Positions 19,274 through 26,528 of a DNA stretch of 64,000 bases are shown piece after piece (within the stretch, counting starts at the first letter, position 1; each line of letters begins with the position of its first letter). The DNA comes from JACCTU01 sp963700495 (lineage in GTDB: Bacteria > Actinomycetota > Thermoleophilia > Gaiellales > Gaiellaceae). The position numbers were made by a program, and so were the translations under genes. Under the pieces are notes generated by a model. That model did no database searches and was not told the DNA's origin. It was given only the letters and a program-made list of their open reading frames with translations. The DNA lies in contig CAVOXT010000001.1 of NCBI GenBank assembly GCA_963700495.1, forward strand, positions 186,001 through 250,000, in the 5' to 3' direction.

Positions 19274-20637
19274 AGGCCCGGCTCCGAGCCGACGCCGGTG
19301 ATGTTGAACCGCGCAGTCGCGAGGGCCGGCACGAGCACGCCCAGCGGATAACGCTCGTCGTAGAAGTCGCTGATGTTGACGAGCGTCGTCTCGCGGCTCA
19401 GGCCGGGTACGTCCTCGAGCATCTGCGGGACGGAAACCGTGAAGCGAAGGTTGACGAGCGGCTCTGCGATCTTGCCGTCGCGGATCCGGAACGTGCCGTC
19501 GCGGGTCATCCCCGTGATCACGCCCTCGCGCGGGTCGACGATCCCGAGGTAATGCAGGCGGGTGACGTAGATGCCGTCGCCGACCAGTTCGCACAGCTCG
19601 TCGATCGAGTCGACGTCGCCGCCCGCGACCGAGAGCGCGAAGGCAAGCGGACCGTATTGACGGTAGACCGGCGGCGGCGCGTGGCCCGTGCTCTCGTGGC
19701 CCTCGCCCGCGCGTGCAGCACTTGCGCGGTCCCACACGACGCCCTTCGCGACGCCGTTCTCGATCAACGGCACGCGCTGTTTCGGCACGCCCTCGAAGTC
19801 GAACCGCTTCGGCAGGCCGCGAGGGTCGAGCGCGTCGTCGGCGAGCGAGACCTTCTCGTCCATGATCTTCTGGCCGAGCCGGTCCGCGAGGTACGAGCGT
19901 CCCTCGAGCAGGCCGTTGGCGCCGAAGGCGTCGTAGCTGAAGTAGTTGATCAGGTCGGCGAAGGCGTACGGCTCGAGCACGGCGCGGTACGGCGCGGGCT
20001 CGATCGTCTTCGCGTTGCGTGTGCGCTCGGCCTTCTCCGCCGCCTCGCGTCCGGTCGCGGCCGGGTCGATTGCTTCGGCCGCCCAGCTCGCCTGGGTGGC
20101 GTAGCCGGATGCGCCCTGATCCGCCGCGACGACGAGCGTGGCCGAGTCGGTCATCTGCTGGTGCGCCTCGATACCCGTCGAGGTGGCGATCGCGAGCTCG
20201 GTCACGCCGCTCGTGAAGAACCCGAACAGCTCGATCGACGGGGAGGCGTCGATCGCCGCGTATGCGAGCCGCGCCTGCTCCTCCGGGCCGATCGCGGCGA
20301 CCGCGTCGTCCCAGCCCTCGACGTCGGGCAGCGGCTGTGGGCTCGCGAGGCCGGGGAAGCCCTCCTCCGCGACGGCGCTGTCGGCGGCCTCACCGGCACG
20401 CTGCGCGAGCGACCGCAAGGACTCGTCGTCGATCCGGTTGGTCGAGGCCGTGCCCACCTTCCCGTCGCGGACGATCTGCAGCGTGACGACGCAGTTCTCG
20501 ATCAGCGTCGGCTGGTGAACCTCCGACGACGCGAACCGCGCCAGCCCGGAGCGCTCGCTGAGGACGAGCACCGACGCGTCGTCTCCATCCGTCGCCTTGA
20601 GCGCGCTTGCGGCGACCTCGCGCGTTTCCACGCTCAC
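19270..20637 (-). CDS. pmbA: TldD/PmbA family, TldE-type subunit
   Basis: 455 residues, the non-catalytic partner of TldD in the TldD/TldE heterodimeric metalloprotease that degrades unfolded peptides and matures some RiPPs. Recognised by RFASSEVHQPTLIENCVVTL near the N-terminus, the central APYRAVLEPYAFADLINYFS and FDFEGVPKQRVPLIENGVAKG blocks and the C-terminal GITGMTRDGTFRI-like region (VITGMTRDGTFRIRDGKIAE). It lacks the HExxxH motif, as TldE does. GTG 20637 overlaps the tldD TGA (GTGA), so the pair is coupled. Confidence 0.92.
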   Translation of the reverse strand: MSVETREVAASALKATDGDDASVLVLSERSGLARFASSEVHQPTLIENCVVTLQIVRDGKVGTASTNRIDDESLRSLAQRAGEAADSAVAEEGFPGLASPQPLPDVEGWDDAVAAIGPEEQARLAYAAIDASPSIELFGFFTSGVTELAIATSTGIEAHQQMTDSATLVVAADQGASGYATQASWAAEAIDPAATGREAAEKAERTRNAKTIEPAPYRAVLEPYAFADLINYFSYDAFGANGLLEGRSYLADRLGQKIMDEKVSLADDALDPRGLPKRFDFEGVPKQRVPLIENGVAKGVVWDRASAARAGEGHESTGHAPPPVYRQYGPLAFALSVAGGDVDSIDELCELVGDGIYVTRLHYLGIVDPREGVITGMTRDGTFRIRDGKIAEPLVNLRFTVSVPQMLEDVPGLSRETTLVNISDFYDERYPLGVLVPALATARFNITGVGSEPGL

Positions 20638-22067
20638 GCCTTGATGCCCACCTGGACGCCGCGGAAGCGGCACGGCGACGCGCCGTGCGAGACGTGCGCG
20701 CCTTGCCCCGGCTGCCCCTTGCCGCAGTTCGTCAGCCCCTGCATGTGCCACGCCTCCGGGCCGGCGACCGCGTCGAGCGACCCCCAGAACAGCGGAGTGA
20801 TTCCGGTGTAGGTCGCGTCTCTGAGCATCCGCCCGAGCTTGCCCTTCTTGATCTCCCAGGCGATCTGCGTGCCGAACTGGAAGTTCAGCCGCTTGTCGTC
20901 GATCGACCAGCTCTTGTTCGTCTCGAGGTAGATGCCGTCGTCGACGTCGGAGATCAGGTCTTCGAACGTCCCCTCGCCCGGCTCGAGGTGGAGGTTCGTC
21001 ATGCGGATCAGCGGCATCCTGTTCCAGCCGTCGGCCCGCATCGAGCCGCCCTCGCCGGCGCCGATTCTCTCGGCGGTCTCGCGCGAGGTGAGGAAGTTGC
21101 GCAGCACCCCCTCGACGACGATGGGCTCCCGTCGCGCCGTGACGCCCTCGTCGTCGAATCCGAACGTGCCGAGCCCGCCGGTCGTCGTCGAGTCGGCGGT
21201 GACGTTCATCTTCTCCGAGCCGTAGCGGAGCGATCCGAGGTCACCGGGCTTCAGGAAGCTCGTTCCCGCGTACGACGCCTCGCTTCCGTAGACGCGGTCG
21301 AGCTCGATCGGGTGCCCGACCGACTCGTGCACCTGGAGCAGCATCTGCTCGGCATCGACCACGATCGTCGTCTCGCCGGAGGGGCAGACGTCCGCCTGCA
21401 GGAGCGCGGCTGCCTGCTCTGCGATGCGCGGTGCCTCCCGCTCCAAGCCGAGGCCCTCGACGTACTCCCAACCGGCCTGCGCCGACGAGCCCCCGTGCGC
21501 GGACGGGTACGAGCGGATCTGGAACACACCGTCGCCGACTGCGAGTGCGTCGATCCCGCCTCCCGTCTCGACGTGGTCCTGCTCGATCTCGGCGCCGTCG
21601 GAGGTGACGAGGACCTTGTGCACGCGCTGTGCTCGGACGAACGCCTCGGTCACCTTCACGTCCGGGTGCCGGAGGGCCTCCTCCGCACGAACGCACAGCG
21701 CGACCTTGTCGGTGAGCGAGACCTTGAACGGATCCTGCTCGACCGATGTCCGGTAGGTGCCGCTCGTCGCCGCGAGCGGCGCGAGCGCCTTCTCGCCGCG
21801 ACCCACCGCCGCGCGGGCGAACGCGCATGCGCGAAGCGCGGCGTTGCGGGCTCCCTCGGCGTTCAGCCGTCGATCGCAGGAGAACCCCCAAGCGCCGTTG
21901 ACGAGGACGCGGACTCCGATCCCCTCGGTCTCGAGATCGCTCACGTTCTCGACGCGCCCGTTCTTCGTCGAGACGCCCTGCGAGCGGCCGACGACGGCGC
22001 GCGCGTCCGCATAGGAGGCGCCTGCGCCGACGGCTGCGTCGACGGCGGCGTGGCAGAGGTCGCGCAC
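20634..22067 (-). CDS. tldD: Metalloprotease TldD
   Basis: 477 residues, catalytic subunit of the TldD/TldE protease. The zinc motif HESVGH is at residues 247-252, preceded by TTIVVDAEQMLLQ. The flanking GTSFLKPGDLGSLRYGSEKM and the C-terminal CGKGQPGQG metal-site region are canonical. The GTG start at 22067 lies 40 bases from the tRNA-Leu gene on the other strand. No RiPP precursor was seen beside the pair, so general peptide turnover is the safer reading. Confidence 0.94.
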   Translation of the reverse strand: MRDLCHAAVDAAVGAGASYADARAVVGRSQGVSTKNGRVENVSDLETEGIGVRVLVNGAWGFSCDRRLNAEGARNAALRACAFARAAVGRGEKALAPLAATSGTYRTSVEQDPFKVSLTDKVALCVRAEEALRHPDVKVTEAFVRAQRVHKVLVTSDGAEIEQDHVETGGGIDALAVGDGVFQIRSYPSAHGGSSAQAGWEYVEGLGLEREAPRIAEQAAALLQADVCPSGETTIVVDAEQMLLQVHESVGHPIELDRVYGSEASYAGTSFLKPGDLGSLRYGSEKMNVTADSTTTGGLGTFGFDDEGVTARREPIVVEGVLRNFLTSRETAERIGAGEGGSMRADGWNRMPLIRMTNLHLEPGEGTFEDLISDVDDGIYLETNKSWSIDDKRLNFQFGTQIAWEIKKGKLGRMLRDATYTGITPLFWGSLDAVAGPEAWHMQGLTNCGKGQPGQGAHVSHGASPCRFRGVQVGIKA

Positions 22068-22106
22068 TCGCCTACCCTAACCGCGGCTAGACTGTCGTTC
22101 CCTCAA

Positions 22107-22192
22107 GCGCTGGTGGCGGAATTGGTAGACGCGCTAGGTTGAGGGCCTAGTGGCCTTAAACGGCCGTGGAGGTTCAAGTCCTCTCCAGCGCA
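22107..22192 (+). tRNA. tRNA-Leu (anticodon GAG)
   Basis: A complete cloverleaf is visible. The acceptor arms GCGCTGG (22107-22113) and CCAGCGC (22185-22191) pair fully, followed by A73. The D-loop carries AATTGGTAGAC, the anticodon stem CTAGG/CCTAG encloses loop TTGAGGG with anticodon GAG, the long variable arm (GGCC-TTAAAC-GGCC) is typical of class II tRNA-Leu, and the T-loop is GGTTCAAGTCC. CCA is not encoded. Confidence 0.97.
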
Positions 22193-22205
22193 CTGGACTC
22201 GCCCG

Positions 22206-22240
22206 AAAATCGCCCGGCTCCAGCGGGCCCGGGCGGTTTT
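22206..22240 (+). terminator. Rho-independent terminator after tRNA-Leu
   Basis: Stem CGCCCGG (22211-22217) pairs with CCGGGCG (22229-22235), followed by GTTTT; an AAAA run precedes the stem, so it could also act in the reverse direction. Confidence 0.75.
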
Positions 22241-22271
22241 GATTCGCGACTACCGGCGCTAGACTTGGCGG

Positions 22272-23564
22272 GTGGTGCGACCGCTGCAGTTGGCGGCGGT
22301 GGCCTTGCTGGCTATCGCCGCGTCTGCGTTCGCGAGCCAGGACGCGCGTGCGTGCTCGTCGGCTCCGCAGGTGACCACGCCGCGCGCAGGCCTGGTGCCC
22401 CGGCCGACGAGCCACCGTGGGCCGCACGCGTATCGCAAGGGCGTCAGGGTCCAGCGTCTTGCGAGCGCCAACGTCGTCGTTCACTACACCCGGGCCGGAC
22501 CCGATGCCCTGCGTGGCGGCTCCGCCCGAGATGAGAACCGCAACCGCGTGCCGGACTACGTCGAGCTCGCCTCCGCGGCCGCGGAGAAAGCGATCGAGAG
22601 CTACAAGACGCCGGGCTTCTTTCTGCGCGAGATCGTCTGCGACACCCAGCCTGACCGCCGGGCGGACATCTATCTCAAGCGCGGACAGCTCGGGCTGGCC
22701 CTGGAGCCGGTGCGTGCAGCCGAGGGGTCGTTCGTCCTCATCTCACCCGACCTCGGCACCGCGTCCACGCTGTCCCGGACGAGTCTCCGGCTGATCGTCG
22801 CCCACGAGCTGTTCCACCTCGTCCAGTTCGCCTACACGCCTCGCGGCATGCCACGCTGGATCGCCGAAGGGACCGCGAACGCGCTCGGATACTTCGGGAC
22901 GGGCGGGGCCGCCACGGCGCAAGCCGTCGCCGACCAGACGTTCCTGCAGAACCTCGACTCGTGGCTCAAGGAGCCGTCGACATCGATGTTCGACTCCGGT
23001 GGCGACTGCACGCGTTGTTACGGAGGAAGTGCCTGGTGGCTAGAGGTCATTGTCTCGACGCAGCAGCCGAGCATCCTGCACGAGTTCTTTACGCAGCTAG
23101 GCGGCAGTGACCGAGTCGGGACCGGCGTAGCCGCCCTCGCAGCCGCTGTCAGCGCGGCCGGCGACTGTCTCTGCCGCGTGTTCGCAGACAGCGTTCAACG
23201 GATGCTCTCGGGCGGCTTCCCGTTCGCGCCCTCGCCGCGGCTCGAGTTGGCCGGGACGTCCGGCACGACGGCCCAAGCACGGCTCTTCGGCTTCGCGATC
23301 CATTTGGTACCGATTTCCGTGCCTGCGGCGACGTCGGGGGTCAGGGTCGCCGTCCGTTGGAGGAGCGGCGCGGGGTTCTGGGCAGCCCTCCGCGTCGGCG
23401 GCCCAGGTGGTCGGGACGTGGCCGTGGTGCCGGACGTTGATCCGGCCACCGTTGCGTTCGAGGCCACCTTTGCGAGTGCGGCCGAGCGTAACTCGCTCTT
23501 CCTGATCGTCACGAACAGCGAGGATGGCTCGCTCTTCTACGACGTCTCGTGGACCACCCGGTGA
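22272..23564 (+). CDS. Secreted zinc metallopeptidase-like protein (MXAN_6640-like)
   Basis: 430 residues with a signal peptide (VRPLQLAAVALLAIAASAFA). The catalytic region reads IVAHELFHLVQFAYTPRG with the HExxH at residues 178-182, and a glutamate in PRWIAEGTANALG (Glu199) would be the third zinc ligand, as in gluzincins. The segment DENRNRVPDYVELASAAAEK (about residues 87-106) upstream of the HExxH recurs in MXAN_6640-like putative metalloproteases, in which a calcium-binding-like Asp/Asn-rich stretch precedes the domain. The C-terminal 130 residues look like a beta-sandwich. The second GTG (22275) is an equally possible start. Substrate unknown. Confidence 0.75.
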   Translation: MVRPLQLAAVALLAIAASAFASQDARACSSAPQVTTPRAGLVPRPTSHRGPHAYRKGVRVQRLASANVVVHYTRAGPDALRGGSARDENRNRVPDYVELASAAAEKAIESYKTPGFFLREIVCDTQPDRRADIYLKRGQLGLALEPVRAAEGSFVLISPDLGTASTLSRTSLRLIVAHELFHLVQFAYTPRGMPRWIAEGTANALGYFGTGGAATAQAVADQTFLQNLDSWLKEPSTSMFDSGGDCTRCYGGSAWWLEVIVSTQQPSILHEFFTQLGGSDRVGTGVAALAAAVSAAGDCLCRVFADSVQRMLSGGFPFAPSPRLELAGTSGTTAQARLFGFAIHLVPISVPAATSGVRVAVRWRSGAGFWAALRVGGPGGRDVAVVPDVDPATVAFEATFASAAERNSLFLIVTNSEDGSLFYDVSWTTR

Positions 23565-23608
23565 GGGAGTTCCGTTCTGCACCTGGAGCGGCTTACGATG
23601 GCCGTCTG

Positions 23609-24064
23609 GTGCCTCGTGTGGGCCGGAAAGCATGGCTGACGGCGCTCGCAGCGCTAGCGCTTGCGCTGGCGCTCACTTGCTGCATCGGCGTCGGAACCGC
23701 GGCGGGCGGCCCTCGAGCGGAGCCGAAGATCGTGCACCTCAACCCGACGAAGACGCTTCGCGAGAAGTGGCACGAGACGTTTCTCAATGCGAACCGCCAT
23801 CTGACTGCCGACGATGTCGACGGCCCGCTCTGGGGCGCGTCATGCGCGGATGCGCTGCGTGAGAGCTCGCGTCGCAAGTGCATCACCTACTTCCGCTACG
23901 GCCGCCAGTACTACGCCGACGCGCTCTTCAGCGTCGGGGGTGATCGGCCGGACGTGCAAACGTTTCGGCGGCCGGCACGCGGCGGCTGGCGCACGTACGG
24001 CGGTTTCGGCTACTCACCCCCGCTGCCGTGCCCGGTTCGGCGCGCGTTCGGGCGTCCGTGCTGA
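23609..24064 (+). CDS. Secreted small protein, function unknown
   Basis: About 151 residues from GTG 23609, the start that puts a signal peptide (VGRKAWLTALAALALALALT) at the N-terminus. The mature part has cysteines at the LWGASCADALRESSRRKC segment and at the very end (PLPCPVRRAFGRPC), suggesting disulfides. A possible longer form begins at 23549, overlapping the metallopeptidase stop. I do not recognise the family. It lies between two other envelope-associated genes in the same direction. Confidence 0.6.
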   Translation: MPRVGRKAWLTALAALALALALTCCIGVGTAAGGPRAEPKIVHLNPTKTLREKWHETFLNANRHLTADDVDGPLWGASCADALRESSRRKCITYFRYGRQYYADALFSVGGDRPDVQTFRRPARGGWRTYGGFGYSPPLPCPVRRAFGRPC

Positions 24065-24099
24065 CCCACTCTCGGGCCTGAGCGCTCGAGGGCCCGAGC

Positions 24100-24882
24100 G
24101 TGGACTCGCGTGTCGCACTCTCGACTCTCGCCACGATCACGTGCGCGCTCGTACTCGTCGGATACCTCTGGTGGTCGACGCGGGCGGCGAGCACGCACAA
24201 GCCCAACGTCGCCTGGATCAGCTTGATCGCCGGTCTCCTGATCACCTCCTTCCAGCTGTCCCTCGAGTTCCGCCAACGTGCCACCGACGAGCGCAATGAG
24301 CGCCAGTCTCGCCAGCAGAGCCTGCAACTCCAGCTCGTCACCCAGGACGAGCTCGAAGGAATTCGGCTGCGTGGTTTCGACCTCCGCGGTTTCTACCTGC
24401 GCGGTAAGAACCTCACGCTCGCAGACCTTCGAGAAACGGACCTGCGTGAGGCGGTGCTCGACGACGCGAACCTCGTCGAGGCGCAGCTTGCCGACGCCGA
24501 GCTCGGCGACGCGAGCCTGGAAGAGACGAAGCTTCGGGGCGCGATCATGGTACGCGTCGACGCGACGCGAGCGCGCCTGGTCGGAGCGAAGTTGATGTTC
24601 GCGCAGGGCGAGGCTTCATGCATGCGCAACGTCGTCCTCACGGGTGCGGACCTGACGCAGGCCGAGTTCCCGCGGGCCTCGTTCGCCGAAGCGATCTTCG
24701 ACGAGGCGAATCTCAACGGGACGGATCTCAGTGGGGCGGACCTGAGGGGTGCCCGGCTGATCGCCGCGAAGAATGTCGGCCGCGCCGATCTTGAGGGCGC
24801 GAGCTACGACGACTCGACGCTCTGGCCGCCGGGGTTCGTTCCGCCACCGTCAGGTGACCCCCCGGACGTCGACTGCGACTGA
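24100..24882 (+). CDS. Membrane-anchored pentapeptide-repeat protein
   Basis: 260 residues. Two membrane helices at the N-terminus (about residues 7-25 and 38-53) are followed by a charged, possibly coiled segment (RQRATDERNERQSRQQSLQL). From about residue 90 to 240 the protein consists of A(D/N)Lxx pentapeptide repeats, for example LTLADLRETDLREAVLDDAN and LNGTDLSGADLRGARLIAAK, which fold as a right-handed quadrilateral beta-helix. Such helices are protein-binding scaffolds. The membrane anchor argues against a gyrase-protecting Qnr role. Starts at GTG 24100. Confidence 0.82.
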   Translation: MDSRVALSTLATITCALVLVGYLWWSTRAASTHKPNVAWISLIAGLLITSFQLSLEFRQRATDERNERQSRQQSLQLQLVTQDELEGIRLRGFDLRGFYLRGKNLTLADLRETDLREAVLDDANLVEAQLADAELGDASLEETKLRGAIMVRVDATRARLVGAKLMFAQGEASCMRNVVLTGADLTQAEFPRASFAEAIFDEANLNGTDLSGADLRGARLIAAKNVGRADLEGASYDDSTLWPPGFVPPPSGDPPDVDCD

Positions 24883-24900
24883 CGCCCTACGATTCGTGTC

Positions 24901-25110
24901 ATGGCCTCCACGCTCGCACCTGCCGTTCTCGAGCTGCTCGACTGGGTCGAGCGGCGGCCTCGAACGTACGCCGAGGCGATGGAAGCGTGGACGAGCAACT
25001 GTCCGCGGCACCCGGCTTGGGACGATGCGCTCGCCGGCGGGCTGGTTCGCGTGGTGGACGGTCAGGTGACGGTGACGTCGCTGGGCCGGGCCGCTCTCGC
25101 GGCCGTTTGA
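24901..25110 (+). CDS. Small conserved-type protein, function unknown
   Basis: 69 residues from ATG 24901. The sequence (VLELLDWVERRPRTYAEAME, then HPAWDDALAGGLVRV) has a winged-helix flavour, with a beta-hairpin VVDGQVTVTSLGRAALAAV at the end, like a miniature MarR or DprA-type wing. It precedes lexA by 83 bases and is in the same direction, but the LexA operator lies between them, so it is probably not in the lexA transcript. No family recognised. Confidence 0.65.
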   Translation: MASTLAPAVLELLDWVERRPRTYAEAMEAWTSNCPRHPAWDDALAGGLVRVVDGQVTVTSLGRAALAAV

Positions 25111-25140
25111 CTCCGTCCGGAGGAGTCTCTACCCTTCTGG

Positions 25141-25154
25141 CGAACACACGTTCG
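25141..25154 (+). promoter_or_regulatory. LexA-binding site (SOS box) of lexA
   Basis: CGAACACACGTTCG is a perfect CGAAC-N4-GTTCG palindrome, the SOS box of Gram-positive and actinobacterial LexA. It sits 39 bases before the lexA start, as expected for autorepression. Confidence 0.9.
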
Positions 25155-25193
25155 CGGAAACGCGCGTTCGACCTACCGACCCAGGAGGGCAGG

Positions 25194-25817
25194 ATGCTCA
25201 CCGGACGGCAGCAGGAGATCTGGCAGTTCCTGACCGAGTACGTCGGCCTGCACGGCTACCCGCCGACCGTTCGCGAGATCGGAGAGGCCGTCGGCCTCGC
25301 CTCGCCCTCGACGGTGCACGCCCACCTGGCCAACCTCGAGCGGGCCGGCTACCTCCGGCGCGACCCGACGAAGCCGCGCGCGCTCGAGCTGCTGCGCGGA
25401 CGATCCTCGCCGGGGGCCGAGCCCGCCGAGACCCACAAGCTGCCGCTGCTCGGCGCGATCGCGGCGGGCGCGCCGCTGCTCGCCGAGGAGAACATCGACG
25501 AGTACCTCGCGGTCCCGGAGCCGCTCTCCCGGGGCGGCGAGGAGTTCCTGCTCCGGATACGGGGCGACTCGATGATCAACGCCGGGATCCTCGACGGCGA
25601 CATCGTCGTGGTGCGGCGCGCGCAGGACGCCCGGAACGGCGAGATCGTTGCGGCGCTCGTCGGCGACGACGAATCGGCGGACGAGGCGACCGTCAAGCGC
25701 TTCTTCCGTGAGGCCGAGAAGATCCGGCTCCAGCCCGAGAACGACGCGCTCGAGCCGATCTACGCCCCGTATGTGCAGATCCTCGGCAAGGTCGTGGGGG
25801 TCTTTCGGAGTCTCTGA
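25194..25817 (+). CDS. lexA: SOS repressor LexA
   Basis: 207 residues. The N-terminal winged helix begins MLTGRQQEIWQFLTEYVGLH and contains the recognition helix region ASPSTVHAHLANLERAGYL. The C-terminal peptidase domain has the self-cleavage site Ala91-Gly92 in LLGAIAAGAPL, the catalytic Ser126 in RGDSMINAGI and Lys168 in ATVKRFF. RecA-stimulated autocleavage would derepress SOS genes. ATG 25194 has AGGAGGGCAGG just upstream and the SOS box 39 bases before it. Longer in-frame starts cross the operator and are rejected. Its TGA overlaps the ATG of the next gene. Confidence 0.97.
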   Translation: MLTGRQQEIWQFLTEYVGLHGYPPTVREIGEAVGLASPSTVHAHLANLERAGYLRRDPTKPRALELLRGRSSPGAEPAETHKLPLLGAIAAGAPLLAEENIDEYLAVPEPLSRGGEEFLLRIRGDSMINAGILDGDIVVVRRAQDARNGEIVAALVGDDESADEATVKRFFREAEKIRLQPENDALEPIYAPYVQILGKVVGVFRSL

Positions 25818-26014
25818 TGGCAACGCCGCTCTACAAGACGCTCGAGCAGGAGCTCCAGGCGCTTTCGCGCGGGGTCAGCCTCGAGTGCCTGGTCTGCGGG
25901 GAGTTCGTGCTGCGGACGGCGCGCACGATCTCGTGTCCCGAGTGCGGCTCGCACCTGCGGGCGTCCGCCGATTCGGCAGAAGCGGGGCTACACTTCGACA
26001 CGCAGGCCGGGTGA
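25817..26014 (+). CDS. Small zinc-ribbon protein
   Basis: 65 residues. Two CxxC knuckles (CLVCGE and CPECGSHL) form a zinc ribbon after a helical N-terminus (TPLYKTLEQELQALSRG). Its ATG shares a base with the lexA stop (TGATG), so it is translationally coupled to LexA. Its own stop codon lies within the first helix of the RNase P RNA. Function unknown; a link with the SOS response is implied only by position. Confidence 0.8.
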   Translation: MATPLYKTLEQELQALSRGVSLECLVCGEFVLRTARTISCPECGSHLRASADSAEAGLHFDTQAG

Positions 26015-26338
26015 TCGCGGGCGCTTGCGTCCGAGGAAAGTCCGGACACCAAAGGGCAGAACGCTGGGGAAACCCCAGGCGGCGAAAGCCGACGGAAAGT
26101 GGCACAGAAAGGAGACCGCCTCCGGCGCATGACTCTCCGGAGACGCCGGCGGTAAGGGTGAAAAGGTGGGGTAAGAGCCCACCAGCGCCGTGGTGACACG
26201 GCGGCTCGCCAAACCCCGTTCGGTGCAAGGCGAAACAGGTCCCGCTGACGCGGCCCGCCGAGGGACCGGGTACGCCGCTCGAGCCGGCGAGAGATCGTCG
26301 GCCTAGAGGGATGATCACCCTCGACAAAATCCGGCTTA
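26004..26338 (+). ncRNA. rnpB: RNase P RNA, type A
   Basis: The catalytic RNA that trims tRNA 5' leaders. Conserved elements occur in order: GAGGAAAGTCCGGACACC (P4 5' strand and CR-I), CAGAACGCTGGG, ACAGAAAGGAGACCGCC, GGGTGAAAAGGTGGGGTAAG (CR-II/III), AACCCCGTTCGGTGCAAGG (CR-IV) and the closing GACAAAATCCGGCTTA with the P4 3' strand in AGAGGGATGATCACCC. P1 is formed by 26004-26012 with 26329-26337, nine pairs including two G-U. The 5' end overlaps the zinc-ribbon gene. No separate promoter is obvious, so it may be processed from the lexA transcript. Confidence 0.97.
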
Positions 26339-26352
26339 GAGGCCTGCTAAAG
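26328..26352 (+). repeat. rnpB 3' tail, left copy of a duplicated att-like segment
   Basis: The 25-base stretch AATCCGGCTTAGAGGCCTGC plus TAAAG at the rnpB end recurs at 29165-29189 with 23 of 25 bases identical. Both copies are followed at once by a hairpin terminator. Confidence 0.7.
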
Positions 26353-26380
26353 GAAAACCCTGCGATTTGCAGGGTTTTCC
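26352..26380 (+). terminator. Terminator of rnpB
   Basis: A perfect 12-bp stem, GGAAAACCCTGC (26352-26363) with GCAGGGTTTTCC (26369-26380), encloses the loop GATTT. The TTTT lies in the descending arm. Confidence 0.85.
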
Positions 26381-26400
26381 CATTCTGGGGAAGAGACCGC

Positions 26401-26422
26401 GTGCATCACCGGTGCATCACGA
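26401..26422 (+). repeat. 22-bp direct repeat, copy 1
   Basis: GTGCATCACCGGTGCATCAC followed by GA. It is itself a tandem of GTGCATCAC units around ACCGGT. An exact copy is at 29049-29070, on the other side of the FAD oxidase/HxlR pair. Both are followed by a related GGTT(A/G)AGCC(C)AAATCC string 60-90 bases later. Confidence 0.7.
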
Positions 26423-26528
26423 CCTTCGGGAGCGCGCATTGCGGGATTGCCCGACACGGAGGAAAATGCCGTCGGGCAAAGCGCTTGGTTGAGCCCAAAT
26501 CCCGGCGCCGTGTCTTCCAACCCAGTCC

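Noticed and set aside
24987..25193. N-terminal extension of lexA
   Set aside because: It would place the SOS box inside the gene, and the residues are low-complexity; ATG 25194 has a good ribosome binding site.
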